DNA of 64,000 nucleotides from Aureimonas flava (GTDB lineage: Bacteria > Pseudomonadota > Alphaproteobacteria > Rhizobiales > Rhizobiaceae). Positions 28,296-38,787 of the stretch are shown in pieces. The notes beneath the pieces were generated by a model, which made no database searches, was not told where the DNA came from, and saw only the letters and a list, made by a program, of their open reading frames with translations. Both the position numbers and the translations under genes were made by a program. Location of the stretch: assembly GCF_003583935.1 (NCBI RefSeq), contig NZ_QYRN01000002.1, forward strand, positions 457,679 to 521,678, read 5' to 3'. Positions within the stretch are counted from its first letter, which is position 1. Each line of letters begins with the position of its first letter.

Positions 28296-29672
28296 ATGAG
28301 CAAGAACGCCAAGCCGCAACGCCCCGCCCGGCCCGCCGCCCCCGCCAATCCCGATCGCCCGGGGCTCGCGAGCCGGCGCGTCGCCACCCGCCTCCTGTCG
28401 GCGGTGGTGGACACGCGCACCTCGCTCGACGGCCTCACCGACCGCAAGCACGGTCATCCCGAGTTCCGGGCGCTGGAGGCGCGCGACCAGGCGCTGGTCA
28501 AGGCGATCCTCACCGTCGCGCTCCGGCGCCGGGGCACGATCGGGGCCGTGATCGCTGCCTGCATCGAGAAGCCTCTGCCGGCGGGCGCGGCCGCGCTGCG
28601 CCACATCCTCCATGTCGGCGCGGCGCAGATCCTGTTCCTGGACGTGCCGGACGCGGCCGCGGTGGACCTCGCCGTCAGCCAGGCCGACGCCGACCCGCGT
28701 TCGGCGCGCTTCGCCCGGCTCGTCAACGCCGTGCTGCGGCGCATCGCCCGCGAGCGCGAGGCGCTGCTGCCGGCGGGCGACGACCCCCGACTCGACACGC
28801 CGGCCTGGCTCCTGGAGCGCTGGACCGCCGCCTACGGCGAACGCGAGGCGCTGGCGATCGCCGCGATCCACCGCGTGCCGGCGCCGCTCGACTTCACCGC
28901 GCGCCGCGATCCGGCCGACGTGGCGCGGATGCTGGGCGCCGAGGTTCTGCCCACCGGCACGGTGCGCCTCACCGGCGGCGAGGGCGCGGTGGGCGAGCTG
29001 CCGGGCTTCGCGGCGGGCGACTGGTGGGTGCAGGACGCCGCGGCCGCGCTTCCCGTGCGCCTGTTCGGTGATCTCGCCGGCCGCCGCGCCGCCGACCTTT
29101 GCGCCGCGCCCGGCGGCAAGACCGCCCAGATGGCGGCCGCCGGCGCCCGCGTCACCGCGCTGGAGATCTCGGCCTCGCGCCTGCGCCGTCTCGGCGAGAA
29201 CCTCGCGCGCCTCGGGCTGGAGGCGCAGACGCATCTCGGCGACCTCGGCGACTTCCGGCCCGACGCGCCGTTCGACGCCGTGCTCCTGGACGCGCCCTGT
29301 TCCTCCACCGGCACGATCCGACGCCATCCGGACGTCGCCTGGACCAAGACCACCGAGGAGGTGGAGAAGCTGGCGGGCGTCCAGGCGCGGATGCTGCGCC
29401 AGGGGGCGGCGCTGGTGGCTCCAGGCGGGTGCCTCGTGTTCTCCAACTGCTCGCTAGACCCGGGGGAGGGCGAGGCGGTGGCCCGCGCCTTCCTGGCCGA
29501 GACGCCCGACTTCGCCGTCGAGCCCGTGCGCCCCGACGAGGTGCCGGGGCTGGGCGAGGCGATCACCGGGGAAGGCTTCCTGCGCACCACGCCGGCCATG
29601 CTCGGGCGCGCCAGCCCCGAGGCGTCCGGGCTCGACGGGTTCTTCGCCGCAAGGTTGCGCCGCGCGCGCTAG
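28296..29672 (+). CDS. rsmB: RsmB/NOP-family rRNA cytosine-C5 methyltransferase
   Basis: The 458-residue protein has an N-terminal NusB-like RNA-binding domain (TRTSLDGLTDRK, RFARLVNAVLRRIARE) and a C-terminal SAM-dependent methyltransferase domain. In that domain, RAADLCAAPGGKTAQMAAAG binds SAM, LLDAPCSSTGTIRRHPDVAW holds the PC cysteine, and FSNCSLDPGEGE holds the catalytic cysteine. It would methylate 16S rRNA C967 in the cytoplasm, as in E. coli RsmB. Its neighbours, a heparinase-like gene and purH downstream, are the conserved rhizobial context. The ATG at 28296 is preferred over the long upstream open frame. Confidence 0.93.
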   Translation: MSKNAKPQRPARPAAPANPDRPGLASRRVATRLLSAVVDTRTSLDGLTDRKHGHPEFRALEARDQALVKAILTVALRRRGTIGAVIAACIEKPLPAGAAALRHILHVGAAQILFLDVPDAAAVDLAVSQADADPRSARFARLVNAVLRRIAREREALLPAGDDPRLDTPAWLLERWTAAYGEREALAIAAIHRVPAPLDFTARRDPADVARMLGAEVLPTGTVRLTGGEGAVGELPGFAAGDWWVQDAAAALPVRLFGDLAGRRAADLCAAPGGKTAQMAAAGARVTALEISASRLRRLGENLARLGLEAQTHLGDLGDFRPDAPFDAVLLDAPCSSTGTIRRHPDVAWTKTTEEVEKLAGVQARMLRQGAALVAPGGCLVFSNCSLDPGEGEAVARAFLAETPDFAVEPVRPDEVPGLGEAITGEGFLRTTPAMLGRASPEASGLDGFFAARLRRAR

Positions 29673-29751
29673 AAGGCCGGCTCGCGGGGGGCGCCCGCCC
29701 CGGCCCCGCCTCCAGGCCCGCGCCAGCCCGCCGCCTCCTGGTTGCGCGCCC

Positions 29752-29767
29752 TTAAGCTCTCGTTAAC
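29752..29767 (+). promoter_or_regulatory. CtrA-type binding box upstream of the heparinase-like gene
   Basis: TTAA-N7-TTAAC (29752-29755 and 29763-29767) is an exact match to the full CtrA consensus of alphaproteobacteria. It lies about 80 bp before the heparinase-family start, in a locally AT-richer patch, so cell-cycle control of that gene is a reasonable inference. Confidence 0.6.
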
Positions 29768-29845
29768 CCTGTTGGCCGAAATTGGCCGTGGACCTTCCAG
29801 CGCCTTCCGGGCGCGGAGCACCCAGGGGGCGTCTTGAGCGGGGGA

Positions 29846-31540
29846 ATGCGCATGACGACGGGCTTCGTCGACGAGCCTCGCCTGGCCGGCCTGATGGCGC
29901 GCGAGATCGCACGCCGCGCCCTTGCCCGGCTGCGCTCCGTGCTGCGCCATCCGCTGCCTGCGGCCGGCGGCGGCCTGCCCGTGGCGGTGCTGGCGGACCT
30001 GCGGCGGGGCGACCCGTCGATCGCGCGCGGTTTCTATGTCGGCCATGTCTGGCTCGCCGGGCAGCTCGTGGAGCTCAACGGCCGCTCGCCCTTCGCGCTG
30101 CGCGAGGAATCGCGGCCCTGGCGGGCCGAGCTGCACGGCTTCGGCTGGCTGCGCCATTTCGCCCGCGCCGGCGACGCGCTCTCCTGCGAGCACGCGCGCT
30201 CGCTGGTAGGCGACTGGCTTCGCCTCGGGCGTCGCCAGCGCGGCGCGCTGGCCTACGAGCACGAGGTCGCGGCGAGCCGTGTGCTCGCCTGGATCTCGCA
30301 CGCGCCGACCATCCTCGCGGGCGCCGATGCCGCCTTCGCCGAACGCTTCGCCCGCGGGCTCGGCGCCGAGGTGCGCCAGCTCCGTCGCACCGCCGGCTCG
30401 GCGCCGGCGGGCATGGCGCGGCTGCGGGCGCGCATCGCCCTGGTCGCGGCCGCGCTGGTGCAGCCGAACCCGGCCCATGCCGTGCGCCAGGCGGCGCGGC
30501 TCCTGGCCGAGGAGCTCGACGTCCAGGTCCATGCCGACGGCGGCCATGTCTCGCGCAATCCCGCCGCCGTGTCGCAGATCCTCGCCGAGCTCGTGCCGCT
30601 GCGCGCCCTGTTCGCCGAGCGCGGCCTGCCCGCGCCGCGCGGCGTGTTCGGCGCGGTGGACCGCATGCTGCCGGCGCTGCGCTTCTTCCGCCACGGCGAC
30701 GGGGCCCTGGCGCTGTTCAACGGCGCGGGCGCGCCCGACCACCATCTCTCGGCGGCCCTGCTCCAGCACGACGAGACGCTGGGCGAGCCGATCAGCCAGA
30801 TGCGCCAGTCGGGCTATCACCGCCTCGCCGCCGGGCTCACGGTGGTGGTCGCCGACACCGGCGCCCCGCCGGCCCCGGACGTGTCGCACGACGCCCATGC
30901 CGGCACGCTGGCGCTGGAGTTCTCGTCCGCCGGCCGCCGCTTCGTGGTGAACTGCGGCGCGCCCGTGCGCATCGAGGGCGGCTGGCGCCGCCTGTCGCGC
31001 ACCACGGCCGCCCATTCGACCCTGACGCTCAACGACCAGTCCTCCTCGCGCTTCTCGCGCTCGGAGGCGGTGGATCGGTTCCTGGGCGGCCCGCTCCTTC
31101 CGGGCCCGACCCGCGTGCCGGTGAATCGCGAGGACACGCGCGAGGGACAGGTGCTCACCGCCGCCCACGACGGCTATCGCCAGCCCTTCGGCTTCGTGCA
31201 CGAGCGCCAGCTCTTCCTGTCGCGCGACGGGCGGCGGATCGAGGGCATCGACCGTCTGTTCCAGGCCGCCGGCCGGCCCCACCGCATGGCCTGCGACGAG
31301 CCGATGGGCACGCTGCGCTTCCACCTCCATCCCGACGTGGCGGTGGACGCGGCGGGCGAGGGGCTTCGGCTCGCCCATGGCGAGGAGGTCTGGTGGTTCT
31401 TCGCCGACGGCGAGCCGCAACTGGAGGAATCGATCTTCTTCGCCGACGCCGCCGGCCCGCGCCGCACGCGGCAGATCGTGCTGCCGCTCGACTGCCTCGA
31501 CCGCACCGACCTTCACTGGCGCTTCGAGCGCCAGGGCTGA
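29846..31540 (+). CDS. Heparinase II/III-family protein
   Basis: The product, about 564 residues, combines a helical alpha/alpha-barrel-like N-terminal half with a beta-sandwich C-terminal half of the heparinase II/III family. Family-like segments are FYVGHVWLAGQLVELNG, DGGHVSRNPAAVSQIL, HDAHAGTLALEFSSAGRR and TAAHSTLTLNDQSSSRF. No signal peptide is seen, and rhizobial members have no demonstrated polysaccharide substrate. Possible starts are TTG 29834, ATG 29846 and ATG 29852; ATG 29852 has the best-spaced GGGGGA. The position between rsmB and purH is conserved in rhizobia. A CtrA box precedes it. Confidence 0.88.
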   Translation: MRMTTGFVDEPRLAGLMAREIARRALARLRSVLRHPLPAAGGGLPVAVLADLRRGDPSIARGFYVGHVWLAGQLVELNGRSPFALREESRPWRAELHGFGWLRHFARAGDALSCEHARSLVGDWLRLGRRQRGALAYEHEVAASRVLAWISHAPTILAGADAAFAERFARGLGAEVRQLRRTAGSAPAGMARLRARIALVAAALVQPNPAHAVRQAARLLAEELDVQVHADGGHVSRNPAAVSQILAELVPLRALFAERGLPAPRGVFGAVDRMLPALRFFRHGDGALALFNGAGAPDHHLSAALLQHDETLGEPISQMRQSGYHRLAAGLTVVVADTGAPPAPDVSHDAHAGTLALEFSSAGRRFVVNCGAPVRIEGGWRRLSRTTAAHSTLTLNDQSSSRFSRSEAVDRFLGGPLLPGPTRVPVNREDTREGQVLTAAHDGYRQPFGFVHERQLFLSRDGRRIEGIDRLFQAAGRPHRMACDEPMGTLRFHLHPDVAVDAAGEGLRLAHGEEVWWFFADGEPQLEESIFFADAAGPRRTRQIVLPLDCLDRTDLHWRFERQG

Positions 31541-31602
31541 CCGACGCGCGGGGCGAGGGGGGGGGGGCGGACGCCGGCGCCCGGCGCCCTATCTTCGCCC
31601 GC

Positions 31603-31827
31603 ATGCGCCCCGACATCCCGCCTCGGCACCGCCTCTGCATCGGCCTCGCCCTCGTGCTCGCCCTATCCGGCTGCGCCGGCATGAACCGGGCCGTCGCAGT
31701 GCTGCCCAACACGCTGGACAGCCTCGGCGGGCGCCCGGCGCCCCAGGGCGCCGCGACGTCCGCGCCCGCGCCCGCCGCCGCCGGCCCGACGCAGCCGGGC
31801 GACGCGGCGCTGGCCGCCCGGCCCTGA
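31603..31827 (+). CDS. Small hypothetical lipoprotein
   Basis: The 74-residue ORF has a basic start, a hydrophobic stretch LCIGLALVLALSGCAGMN with a good lipobox (LSGC, cysteine 24), and an Ala/Pro/Gly-rich tail without recognisable fold. It is likely an envelope lipoprotein of unknown role. There is no convincing Shine-Dalgarno sequence before ATG 31603, which lowers confidence. It lies just after a G11 tract (31557-31567) downstream of the heparinase-like gene. Confidence 0.55.
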   Translation: MRPDIPPRHRLCIGLALVLALSGCAGMNRAVAVLPNTLDSLGGRPAPQGAATSAPAPAAAGPTQPGDAALAARP

Positions 31828-32055
31828 CCGCCCGCGCCGCGACCCGTCCCCGACCTCGCGACCTCGTGCGGCCCGCCGGACCTCGCCGCGTCCCACGCCC
31901 GCTCGCCAAGCGCCGCCGATCGGCGTAGGCTCGGGCGATCGCATGCACGGGAGTTCGGCTCCTGGCCGCCCGCTCCCGCCGGTCCGCCCGGCGTCCGGTC
32001 GCCTCGACCGGCCCCTTTCCCGACCGGTTCGTCCTCGGCCAGAGGAGAACGGATC

Positions 32056-32847
32056 ATGAAGGCCCTGCCTCTCGACGCCGCCCGCATCGCGGGCCAACGC
32101 CTGCCCGCCATCCGCCGCATCACCACGGCCGACCTCACCGCGAGCCTGCAACGGGGCCTTGCCGACTTCCGGCGCCGGCCGACCCATCTCGTGTTCCTGG
32201 CCGCGATCTACCCGCTGGCGGGGATCGCCATCGCGCTCGCCGCCACCAACGCCAACGCCTTCCCGATCCTGTTTCCGCTGGTCGCGGGTTTCGCGCTGGT
32301 GGGCCCGGTGGCCGCCCTCGGCTTTTACGAGATCAGCCGGCGCGAGGAGCGGGGCGAGCACCCCTCCTGGCGCGAGGCCTTCGCGGTTCCCGCGGGGCCC
32401 GCGCGCGGGGCGATCGGGCGCGTCGCGCTGGCGCTCCTGGCGCTGTTCGCGCTCTGGCTCCTGAGCGCGCAGGCGCTGTTCTCGCTCCTGGCGCCGCCGA
32501 TCGCGGCGCCGAGCTACGCGGCCTTCCTGGAGGCCCTGCTCGCCACGCCCGCCGGCTGGGCGCTGCTCGTGCTCGGCCATGCCGTGGGCTTCCTGTTCGC
32601 GGCGGTCGCCTTCTCGATCGGCGCCCTGTCGCTGCCGCTGATCCTCGACCGGGGCTACGGCGCGGGCGAGGCCATGGCGGCGTCGGTCGCGGCGGTGCGC
32701 GCGAACCCGCTGCCCATGGCGGTCTGGGCGGCGATGGTGGCCGGGCTGGTGATGCTGGGGTCGCTGCCGCTCCTAGTCGGGCTGGCGGTGGTGCTGCCCG
32801 TGCTTGGCCACGCGACCTGGCACCTGTACCGCCGCGTGATGGGCTGA
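32056..32847 (+). CDS. DUF2189 family integral membrane protein
   Basis: The 263-residue protein has an amphipathic start ([21 protein letters not shown]) and about six transmembrane segments. The DUF2189 pattern is recognisable as [36 protein letters not shown] and a late [14 protein letters not shown], which typically ends the family. It resembles cytochrome-c-oxidase-associated membrane proteins in other rhizobia, but no function is established. The start has AGAGGAG about nine bases upstream. It stands alone between the small lipoprotein and purH. Confidence 0.85.
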   Translation: MKALPLDAARIAGQRLPAIRRITTADLTASLQRGLADFRRRPTHLVFLAAIYPLAGIAIALAATNANAFPILFPLVAGFALVGPVAALGFYEISRREERGEHPSWREAFAVPAGPARGAIGRVALALLALFALWLLSAQALFSLLAPPIAAPSYAAFLEALLATPAGWALLVLGHAVGFLFAAVAFSIGALSLPLILDRGYGAGEAMAASVAAVRANPLPMAVWAAMVAGLVMLGSLPLLVGLAVVLPVLGHATWHLYRRVMG

Positions 32848-32966
32848 TCGCCGGGCGGCGGCGCCCGGATGGTTGTGCGGCGGGCCGGCCCGTCCTATGG
32901 GGGCGGCATCGAGGCGCGTCCGGCCGGGCGCCGGCGCCCGCCCGCCGCCCGAGAAGGATGCCCGCC

Positions 32967-34580
<1,614 letters not shown>

Positions 34581-34614
34581 GGACGGGCCGGCTTCCGGGC
34601 GGGGCAGGGGACAC

Positions 34615-36366
34615 TCAGCCGCCGGGGCCGGCCCGTGCGGCCCGCCCATTCGCCGGATAGCCGAACTTGCGGATCTTCGCGTAGAGCGTCGGTCTTGCGA
34701 TGCCGAGCGCCTCGGCGGTCCTGGTCAGGTTGAAGCCGAACGCTTCCAGGGCGGCCCCCACGGCGCGCCGCTCCGCGTCCTCTAGGGTCTCGACCGCCGC
34801 GCCGGAGAGCGGCGCACCGGCGGCCGCCCCGCCTTCCGCCTCGCTGGCGGGAAGCCAGTCGGCCGGCAGCTCGTCCACCTCGTCCGCGTCGGTCATGTTG
34901 ACCAGGCGCTCGATCACGTTCTGCAACTGGCGGACGTTGCCGGGCCAGCCGTAGCTCGCGAGCTGCCGCATCGCCTTCGCGGACAGGTGCAGCGCGGGCC
35001 GATGCAGGAGGGCGCAGCTCCGGCGGATCGCGTCCAGCGCCAGGGCGGGGATGTCGTCGCGGCGTCGGCGCAGCGGCGGCAGGTCGATGCGCATCACGTT
35101 CAGGCGATAGTAGAGATCCTCCCGGAACGCCCGGTTCTCCACCATCTCGCCCAGGTCGCGGTTGGCGGCGGCCACCACGCGCACGTCGACGCCGACGCTG
35201 GCGGCCGCGCCGATGCGCGTGACCTGCCGCTCCTGGAGGACGCGCAGGAGCTTGGCCTGCACGTCGAGCGGCATCTCGGAGATCTCGTCCAGGAAGATCG
35301 TGCCGCCGGCGGCCAGTTCGAACCGCCCCAGGCGCCCGGCCCTGTCGGCGCCCGTGAAGCTGCCGGGCGTGTAGCCGAACATCTCGCTTTCGATCAGGTC
35401 GCGCGGCAGCGCCGCGCAGTTGACGGCGACGAAGGGGCCGTTCGCTCGCCGGCTGGCATTGTGGATCGACTGCGCGAACACCTCCTTGCCGGTTCCGCTC
35501 TCCCCGTAAAGGAGGACGCCGGCGTCCGAGCGCGCGGCACGCTCGGCGACGGCCACGGCCTCCCGCATCAGGGGGGACTGGCCGACGACGTCGGAGAACC
35601 GGTACCGGGCCCGGTCCCCCGCAAGCCGGTTGGACAGACGCTTCGCGCGCGTCATCTCGTGGAACGTGTTGACGATCGAGACCACCGTCCCGTCCTCGCC
35701 GAGGATCGGCACCGCCGTGTCGAGGATGTGGATGTCGACCGTCCCGGTGCGGACCCGCAGCTCGCGGTCAGTGTATCCCTGCCCGGACGCGAAGATCGGC
35801 ATGATGTGCGGCTCGAAGTCGACGAGGTCCCGGAACGGCCGGCCGACGGCGGCGGCGGGGTCGAGGTTCAGCATCCGGGCGCCCGGCGCGTTGACGTGGC
35901 GCAGCACCCCGTCGCGGCGGAGCACCAGCAGGCCGTCGGAGATGTGGTCGATGATCGCGCGCTGCTCGCCGACGAGCTGCTGCAGGCTCCGGGCCTGCTC
36001 CAGGAGGTCGAGCGTGCGCGCCAGGAAGCTCGCGCCCATCCGGCACAGGCTGGCGAGCGTGTGCCCCGGCATCGCGCGGGACGAGCAGACGGCGAAGACC
36101 GGAGGCGCCTCGCCAGCCGTGGTTCGCACCTTCGCATAGGCGAGCGCGATGCCGGCCCGGACGTCCGCCTCCTCGCCGCCGCCCTCCTTGCCGAGCGGGC
36201 GCGGCAGGTGTCGCGGGAAGCCGTCGAGCCCGACATGCAGCACGAGCCGGCCGTCGCCCCCGAACACGCCGACGCCCAGCGCGCTGCCGGGCAGCAGCGC
36301 CGAGAAGAGCTCGCACAGCTCCTCCAGATGCAGTTTCAGGTCCTCGGCCTGCCGCGGTTGCGTCAT
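34615..36366 (-). CDS. Sigma-54-dependent transcriptional activator (PAS-AAA+-Fis HTH)
   Basis: This 583-residue enhancer-binding protein opens sigma-54 promoters with ATP. Its N-terminal 130 residues are a possible sensory domain of unassigned type ([20 protein letters not shown]). A PAS domain follows ([20 protein letters not shown]). The AAA+ domain has Walker [14 protein letters not shown] and the sigma-54 loop as GSFTGA rather than [26 protein letters not shown] and [18 protein letters not shown] are also present. A Fis-type HTH ends it ([21 protein letters not shown]). ATG 36366 follows AGGA. It lies downstream of the CoA-ligase/hydratase pair with a sigma-54 promoter, its obvious target. 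Confidence 0.93.
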   Translation of the reverse strand: MTQPRQAEDLKLHLEELCELFSALLPGSALGVGVFGGDGRLVLHVGLDGFPRHLPRPLGKEGGGEEADVRAGIALAYAKVRTTAGEAPPVFAVCSSRAMPGHTLASLCRMGASFLARTLDLLEQARSLQQLVGEQRAIIDHISDGLLVLRRDGVLRHVNAPGARMLNLDPAAAVGRPFRDLVDFEPHIMPIFASGQGYTDRELRVRTGTVDIHILDTAVPILGEDGTVVSIVNTFHEMTRAKRLSNRLAGDRARYRFSDVVGQSPLMREAVAVAERAARSDAGVLLYGESGTGKEVFAQSIHNASRRANGPFVAVNCAALPRDLIESEMFGYTPGSFTGADRAGRLGRFELAAGGTIFLDEISEMPLDVQAKLLRVLQERQVTRIGAAASVGVDVRVVAAANRDLGEMVENRAFREDLYYRLNVMRIDLPPLRRRRDDIPALALDAIRRSCALLHRPALHLSAKAMRQLASYGWPGNVRQLQNVIERLVNMTDADEVDELPADWLPASEAEGGAAAGAPLSGAAVETLEDAERRAVGAALEAFGFNLTRTAEALGIARPTLYAKIRKFGYPANGRAARAGPGG

Positions 36367-36486
36367 CGTTCCTCGCGCTTGCGGGACGGCCCACCGGGTC
36401 TCGGACGAGCCGGGGCACGCGTCGTGCGCAAGTGCCCCGCGATCCCCGTCCACCGCAAGCCCCCGCGGACGGGCGCCGCCCGTTGC

Positions 36487-36520
36487 GGGCGCGGCGGCGG
36501 GGAGGCCCGCCGCCGCGCCC
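36487..36520 (-). terminator. Hairpin after the enoyl-CoA hydratase gene
   Basis: A perfect 15-bp GC-only stem (36487-36501 with 36506-36520) and 4-nt loop start six bases after the hydratase stop codon. There is no U-tract, but the stability and position suggest it ends the CoA-ligase/hydratase operon and separates it from the regulator gene. Confidence 0.7.
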
Positions 36521-36526
36521 GGCGCC

Positions 36527-37291
36527 TCATCGCTTGCGGCGCGCCTCGAAGCCCTTCACGCGCTCGATCGTGTCCGGGTGGGAGAAGGCTTCGACCGTCA
36601 CGGTCTCCTCGTGGTCCACCGCCCGCCAGAGCGCGTCGCCGAGCGCGCCGTTCAGCGTCGACTTCAGCTTGGCGGTGGCGAAGCGCGATTTGGCCGCGAT
36701 GCGCGCCGCCAGGTCCAGCGCGCAGGCGAGCATCTCGTCGCGCGGCACCACGCGGTTGACGATGCCGAGCGCCTCCAGGCGCGCGGCGCTCTGCCGCTCG
36801 CCGAGCAGGAGCAGTTCCATCGCCCGCTGGTAGCCGACGGTGAGCGGCAGGAGGTGGGTGACGCCGCCGGTGACGAAATGACCCCAGTCCATCTCGGGAA
36901 AGAAGGCGACGAGATCGTCCGAGGCGACCACGAGGTCGCAGTTCAGCAGCCATTCGAAGCCGCCGCCCACCGCGTAGCCGTGGATCGCGCCCACCACCGG
37001 CTTGTCGCGCCCCATCAGGAGGCGGGTGACCGACTGGATCGCCGCGACGTGGTCGCGGACGGCCTCGTCGCTCTCGGTCTGGAGGTCGAACTCCTTGAGG
37101 TCGTCGCCGGAGCAGAAGGCCCGGCCGTTGCCGGTGAGCACGATCGCGCCGGTGCCGGCGTCGTCGAAGGCGGCTTCCAGGGCGGCGACGAAGTCGCGCA
37201 TCAGGTCGCCGCTGATGGCGTTCAGCCGGTCCGGCCGGTCGAGAGTGACGAGGCCGACCGCCTCCCGGCGTTCGTAGAGGGCGAAGCTCAC
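36527..37291 (-). CDS. Enoyl-CoA hydratase/isomerase (crotonase) family protein
   Basis: The 254-residue protein is a soluble crotonase-fold enzyme acting on acyl-CoA. NGRAFCSGDDLKEFD supplies the first oxyanion-hole region. IHGYAVGGGFEWLLNCDLVV and AFFPEMDWGHFVTGGVTHLL hold the two glutamates expected for hydratase chemistry (GGGFE and PEMDW). The DWGxFxxGG form is reminiscent of aromatic-acyl-CoA crotonases such as hydroxycinnamoyl-CoA hydratase-lyases, but this is only suggestive. The GTG start at 37291 overlaps the stop of the CoA ligase by GTGA and has AGGA upstream, so the two enzymes are translationally coupled and probably consecutive in one pathway. Confidence 0.9.
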   Translation of the reverse strand: MSFALYERREAVGLVTLDRPDRLNAISGDLMRDFVAALEAAFDDAGTGAIVLTGNGRAFCSGDDLKEFDLQTESDEAVRDHVAAIQSVTRLLMGRDKPVVGAIHGYAVGGGFEWLLNCDLVVASDDLVAFFPEMDWGHFVTGGVTHLLPLTVGYQRAMELLLLGERQSAARLEALGIVNRVVPRDEMLACALDLAARIAAKSRFATAKLKSTLNGALGDALWRAVDHEETVTVEAFSHPDTIERVKGFEARRKR

Positions 37292-38604
37292 GATGGTGTC
37301 CTTTCGATCAGGGCGGTCTTGCCGTCGGTGCGCGGCAGGCTGTCGGGCGGCAGCAGCGTGACCTCGGCCGAGGCCCCCGCATGCTGGCGGATCGCGGCCT
37401 CGAGCGCGCGGGCGGCCCCCGCGTAGTCCGCGGCATCGAGGCCGTGCGCGGCCTCGGCCCGCACCACGATGCGATCCCACGGCCCGGCGCCCGCCAGCAC
37501 GATGCGGAACTGGCCGGAGGCGAGGTCGGGCCGGCTCATCACGCCGGTCTGCACGGCGGTGGGGAAGACGTTGATCCCGCGCACGTTGAACATGTCGTCG
37601 GTGCGCCCCGTCACGCGGAAGCGCCAGGTCGTCCGTCCGCAGTCGCAGGGTCCGGTTCCGGTGACGGTGACCACGTCGCGCGTCCGGTAGCGCAGGAGCG
37701 GCTGGCACTCCTTCTCCACATGGGTGCAGACGAGCTCGCCGACGGCGCCCTCGCGGATCGACACGGCGCTGCCCGCGGCGTCGATCAGCTCCACGAACAC
37801 GGCGTCGGCGCCGTGGAAATGCAGGTCGTTGGAGTGCTCGCACTGGCTGGCGAAGTTGCTCATCACCTCCGACATGCCGTAGTTGGCGTTGCGCACGCCG
37901 AAGCCCCACACGTCCTCCATCGACTGCCGGAACTCGATGTTGTCGAGGCCGGCCTCGCCGCCGAACAGGCCGAGCCGGAGCTTGAGCTCGCGCGGATCGC
38001 GCCCTTCGCCCCGAAGGAGCTTTTCCAGGAGCGCCGGGTAGGAGGGCGTGCACGAGATCGCCGTGACGCCGAGATCCGCGATCGTGTCCAGGAGCAGCCG
38101 GGTGTTGCCGACGCCGAACGGGACGACGCAGGCGCCCGTCTCCTCGAGGGTCATGTGGTCGGTGACGCCGCCGGTCCACATGCAGTAGTTCAGGCAGTGC
38201 ACGACCCGATCACCGGGTCGCAGCCCCGCGCAGAACTGCGACCGCCCGCCGATCCGCGCGATCGTGTCGACGTCCCGCCGACTGTTGGCGACCTGCAGGG
38301 CGCGCCCCGTGGTGCCCGAGGTGCGATGGACGCGCACCACCCGATCCGCCCCGCAGGCGATGTGGTCGCCGAACGGCGAGAGCCGTTCCTGGCTGAGCCG
38401 CAACTCGTCCTTCCCGGTGAACGGAAGCTCCGCGATGCCGTCGAGCGTGACCGCCTTGCCGGACACGCCGCGCAAGGCGTCGCGGTAGAAGTCGGAGGCG
38501 GCGAGGACATAGGCCCACTGGCGCGCCCACTTGTCGTCCTGGACGCGTCGCGTCGCCTCGGGCGTCAGCGTCTCGAACTCGGGATGAAGCATGGCGTCCG
38601 GCAT
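37288..38604 (-). CDS. PaaK-type acyl-CoA ligase (phenylacetate/benzoate-CoA ligase family)
   Basis: The 438-residue AMP-forming ligase is of the short PaaK class, which activates aromatic or related carboxylates to CoA thioesters. Visible are the phosphate-binding RVHRTSGTTGRALQV, ISCTPSYPALLEKLL, GLFGGEAGLDNIEFR and NANYGMSEVMSNFASQCEH. The C-terminal domain has VTGRTDDMFNVRGINVFPTAVQ, and it ends PRTDGKTALIERT with the catalytic lysine. Homology is to PaaK and coenzyme F390 synthetase-like enzymes; no other paa gene is nearby, so phenylacetate is not assumed. It is the first gene of the sigma-54-controlled pair. Confidence 0.9.
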   Translation of the reverse strand: MPDAMLHPEFETLTPEATRRVQDDKWARQWAYVLAASDFYRDALRGVSGKAVTLDGIAELPFTGKDELRLSQERLSPFGDHIACGADRVVRVHRTSGTTGRALQVANSRRDVDTIARIGGRSQFCAGLRPGDRVVHCLNYCMWTGGVTDHMTLEETGACVVPFGVGNTRLLLDTIADLGVTAISCTPSYPALLEKLLRGEGRDPRELKLRLGLFGGEAGLDNIEFRQSMEDVWGFGVRNANYGMSEVMSNFASQCEHSNDLHFHGADAVFVELIDAAGSAVSIREGAVGELVCTHVEKECQPLLRYRTRDVVTVTGTGPCDCGRTTWRFRVTGRTDDMFNVRGINVFPTAVQTGVMSRPDLASGQFRIVLAGAGPWDRIVVRAEAAHGLDAADYAGAARALEAAIRQHAGASAEVTLLPPDSLPRTDGKTALIERTPS

Positions 38605-38670
38605 CCGGTGGACCTCGTGTGGCGTCGTTCAAGTCCGGCAGGCCCGATGGCGCCGCTTGGGGGATCATGC

Positions 38671-38686
38671 GGCAAGGACCGTGCCA
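38671..38686 (-). promoter_or_regulatory. Sigma-54 (-24/-12) promoter of the CoA-ligase/hydratase operon
   Basis: The minus strand reads TGGCACGGTCCTTGCC: a perfect -24 TGGCAC, five bases, then -12 TTGC, exactly the RpoN consensus with the required GG and GC dinucleotides. It is about 67 bp upstream of the ligase ATG. The downstream gene for a sigma-54 activator makes a chance match very unlikely. Confidence 0.92.
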
Positions 38687-38735
38687 GTTCTCCCGACATC
38701 GGAACGCAAGCACCCGGCGCCGCAGAGGCCCCACA

Positions 38736-38787
38736 ACGTATCGTATCGTTACGTCAAGAAATCTGACAAACGTATAGTTTCGTTACG
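38736..38787. promoter_or_regulatory. Tandem enhancer (UAS) repeats for the sigma-54 activator
   Basis: Two 18-bp direct repeats, ACGTATCGTATCGTTACG (38736-38753) and ACGTATAGTTTCGTTACG (38770-38787), match at 16 of 18 positions and are 34 bp apart. They lie 50-101 bp upstream of the -24 element, the usual enhancer distance, in an AT-rich island. Each contains imperfect dyad symmetry (ACGTA near one end, TTACG at the other). Confidence 0.75.

Noticed and set aside
37288..38604. Calling the CoA ligase phenylacetate-CoA ligase PaaK outright
   Set aside because: Family membership is clear, but none of the phenylacetyl-CoA epoxidase genes are nearby and substrate residues cannot be judged by eye.
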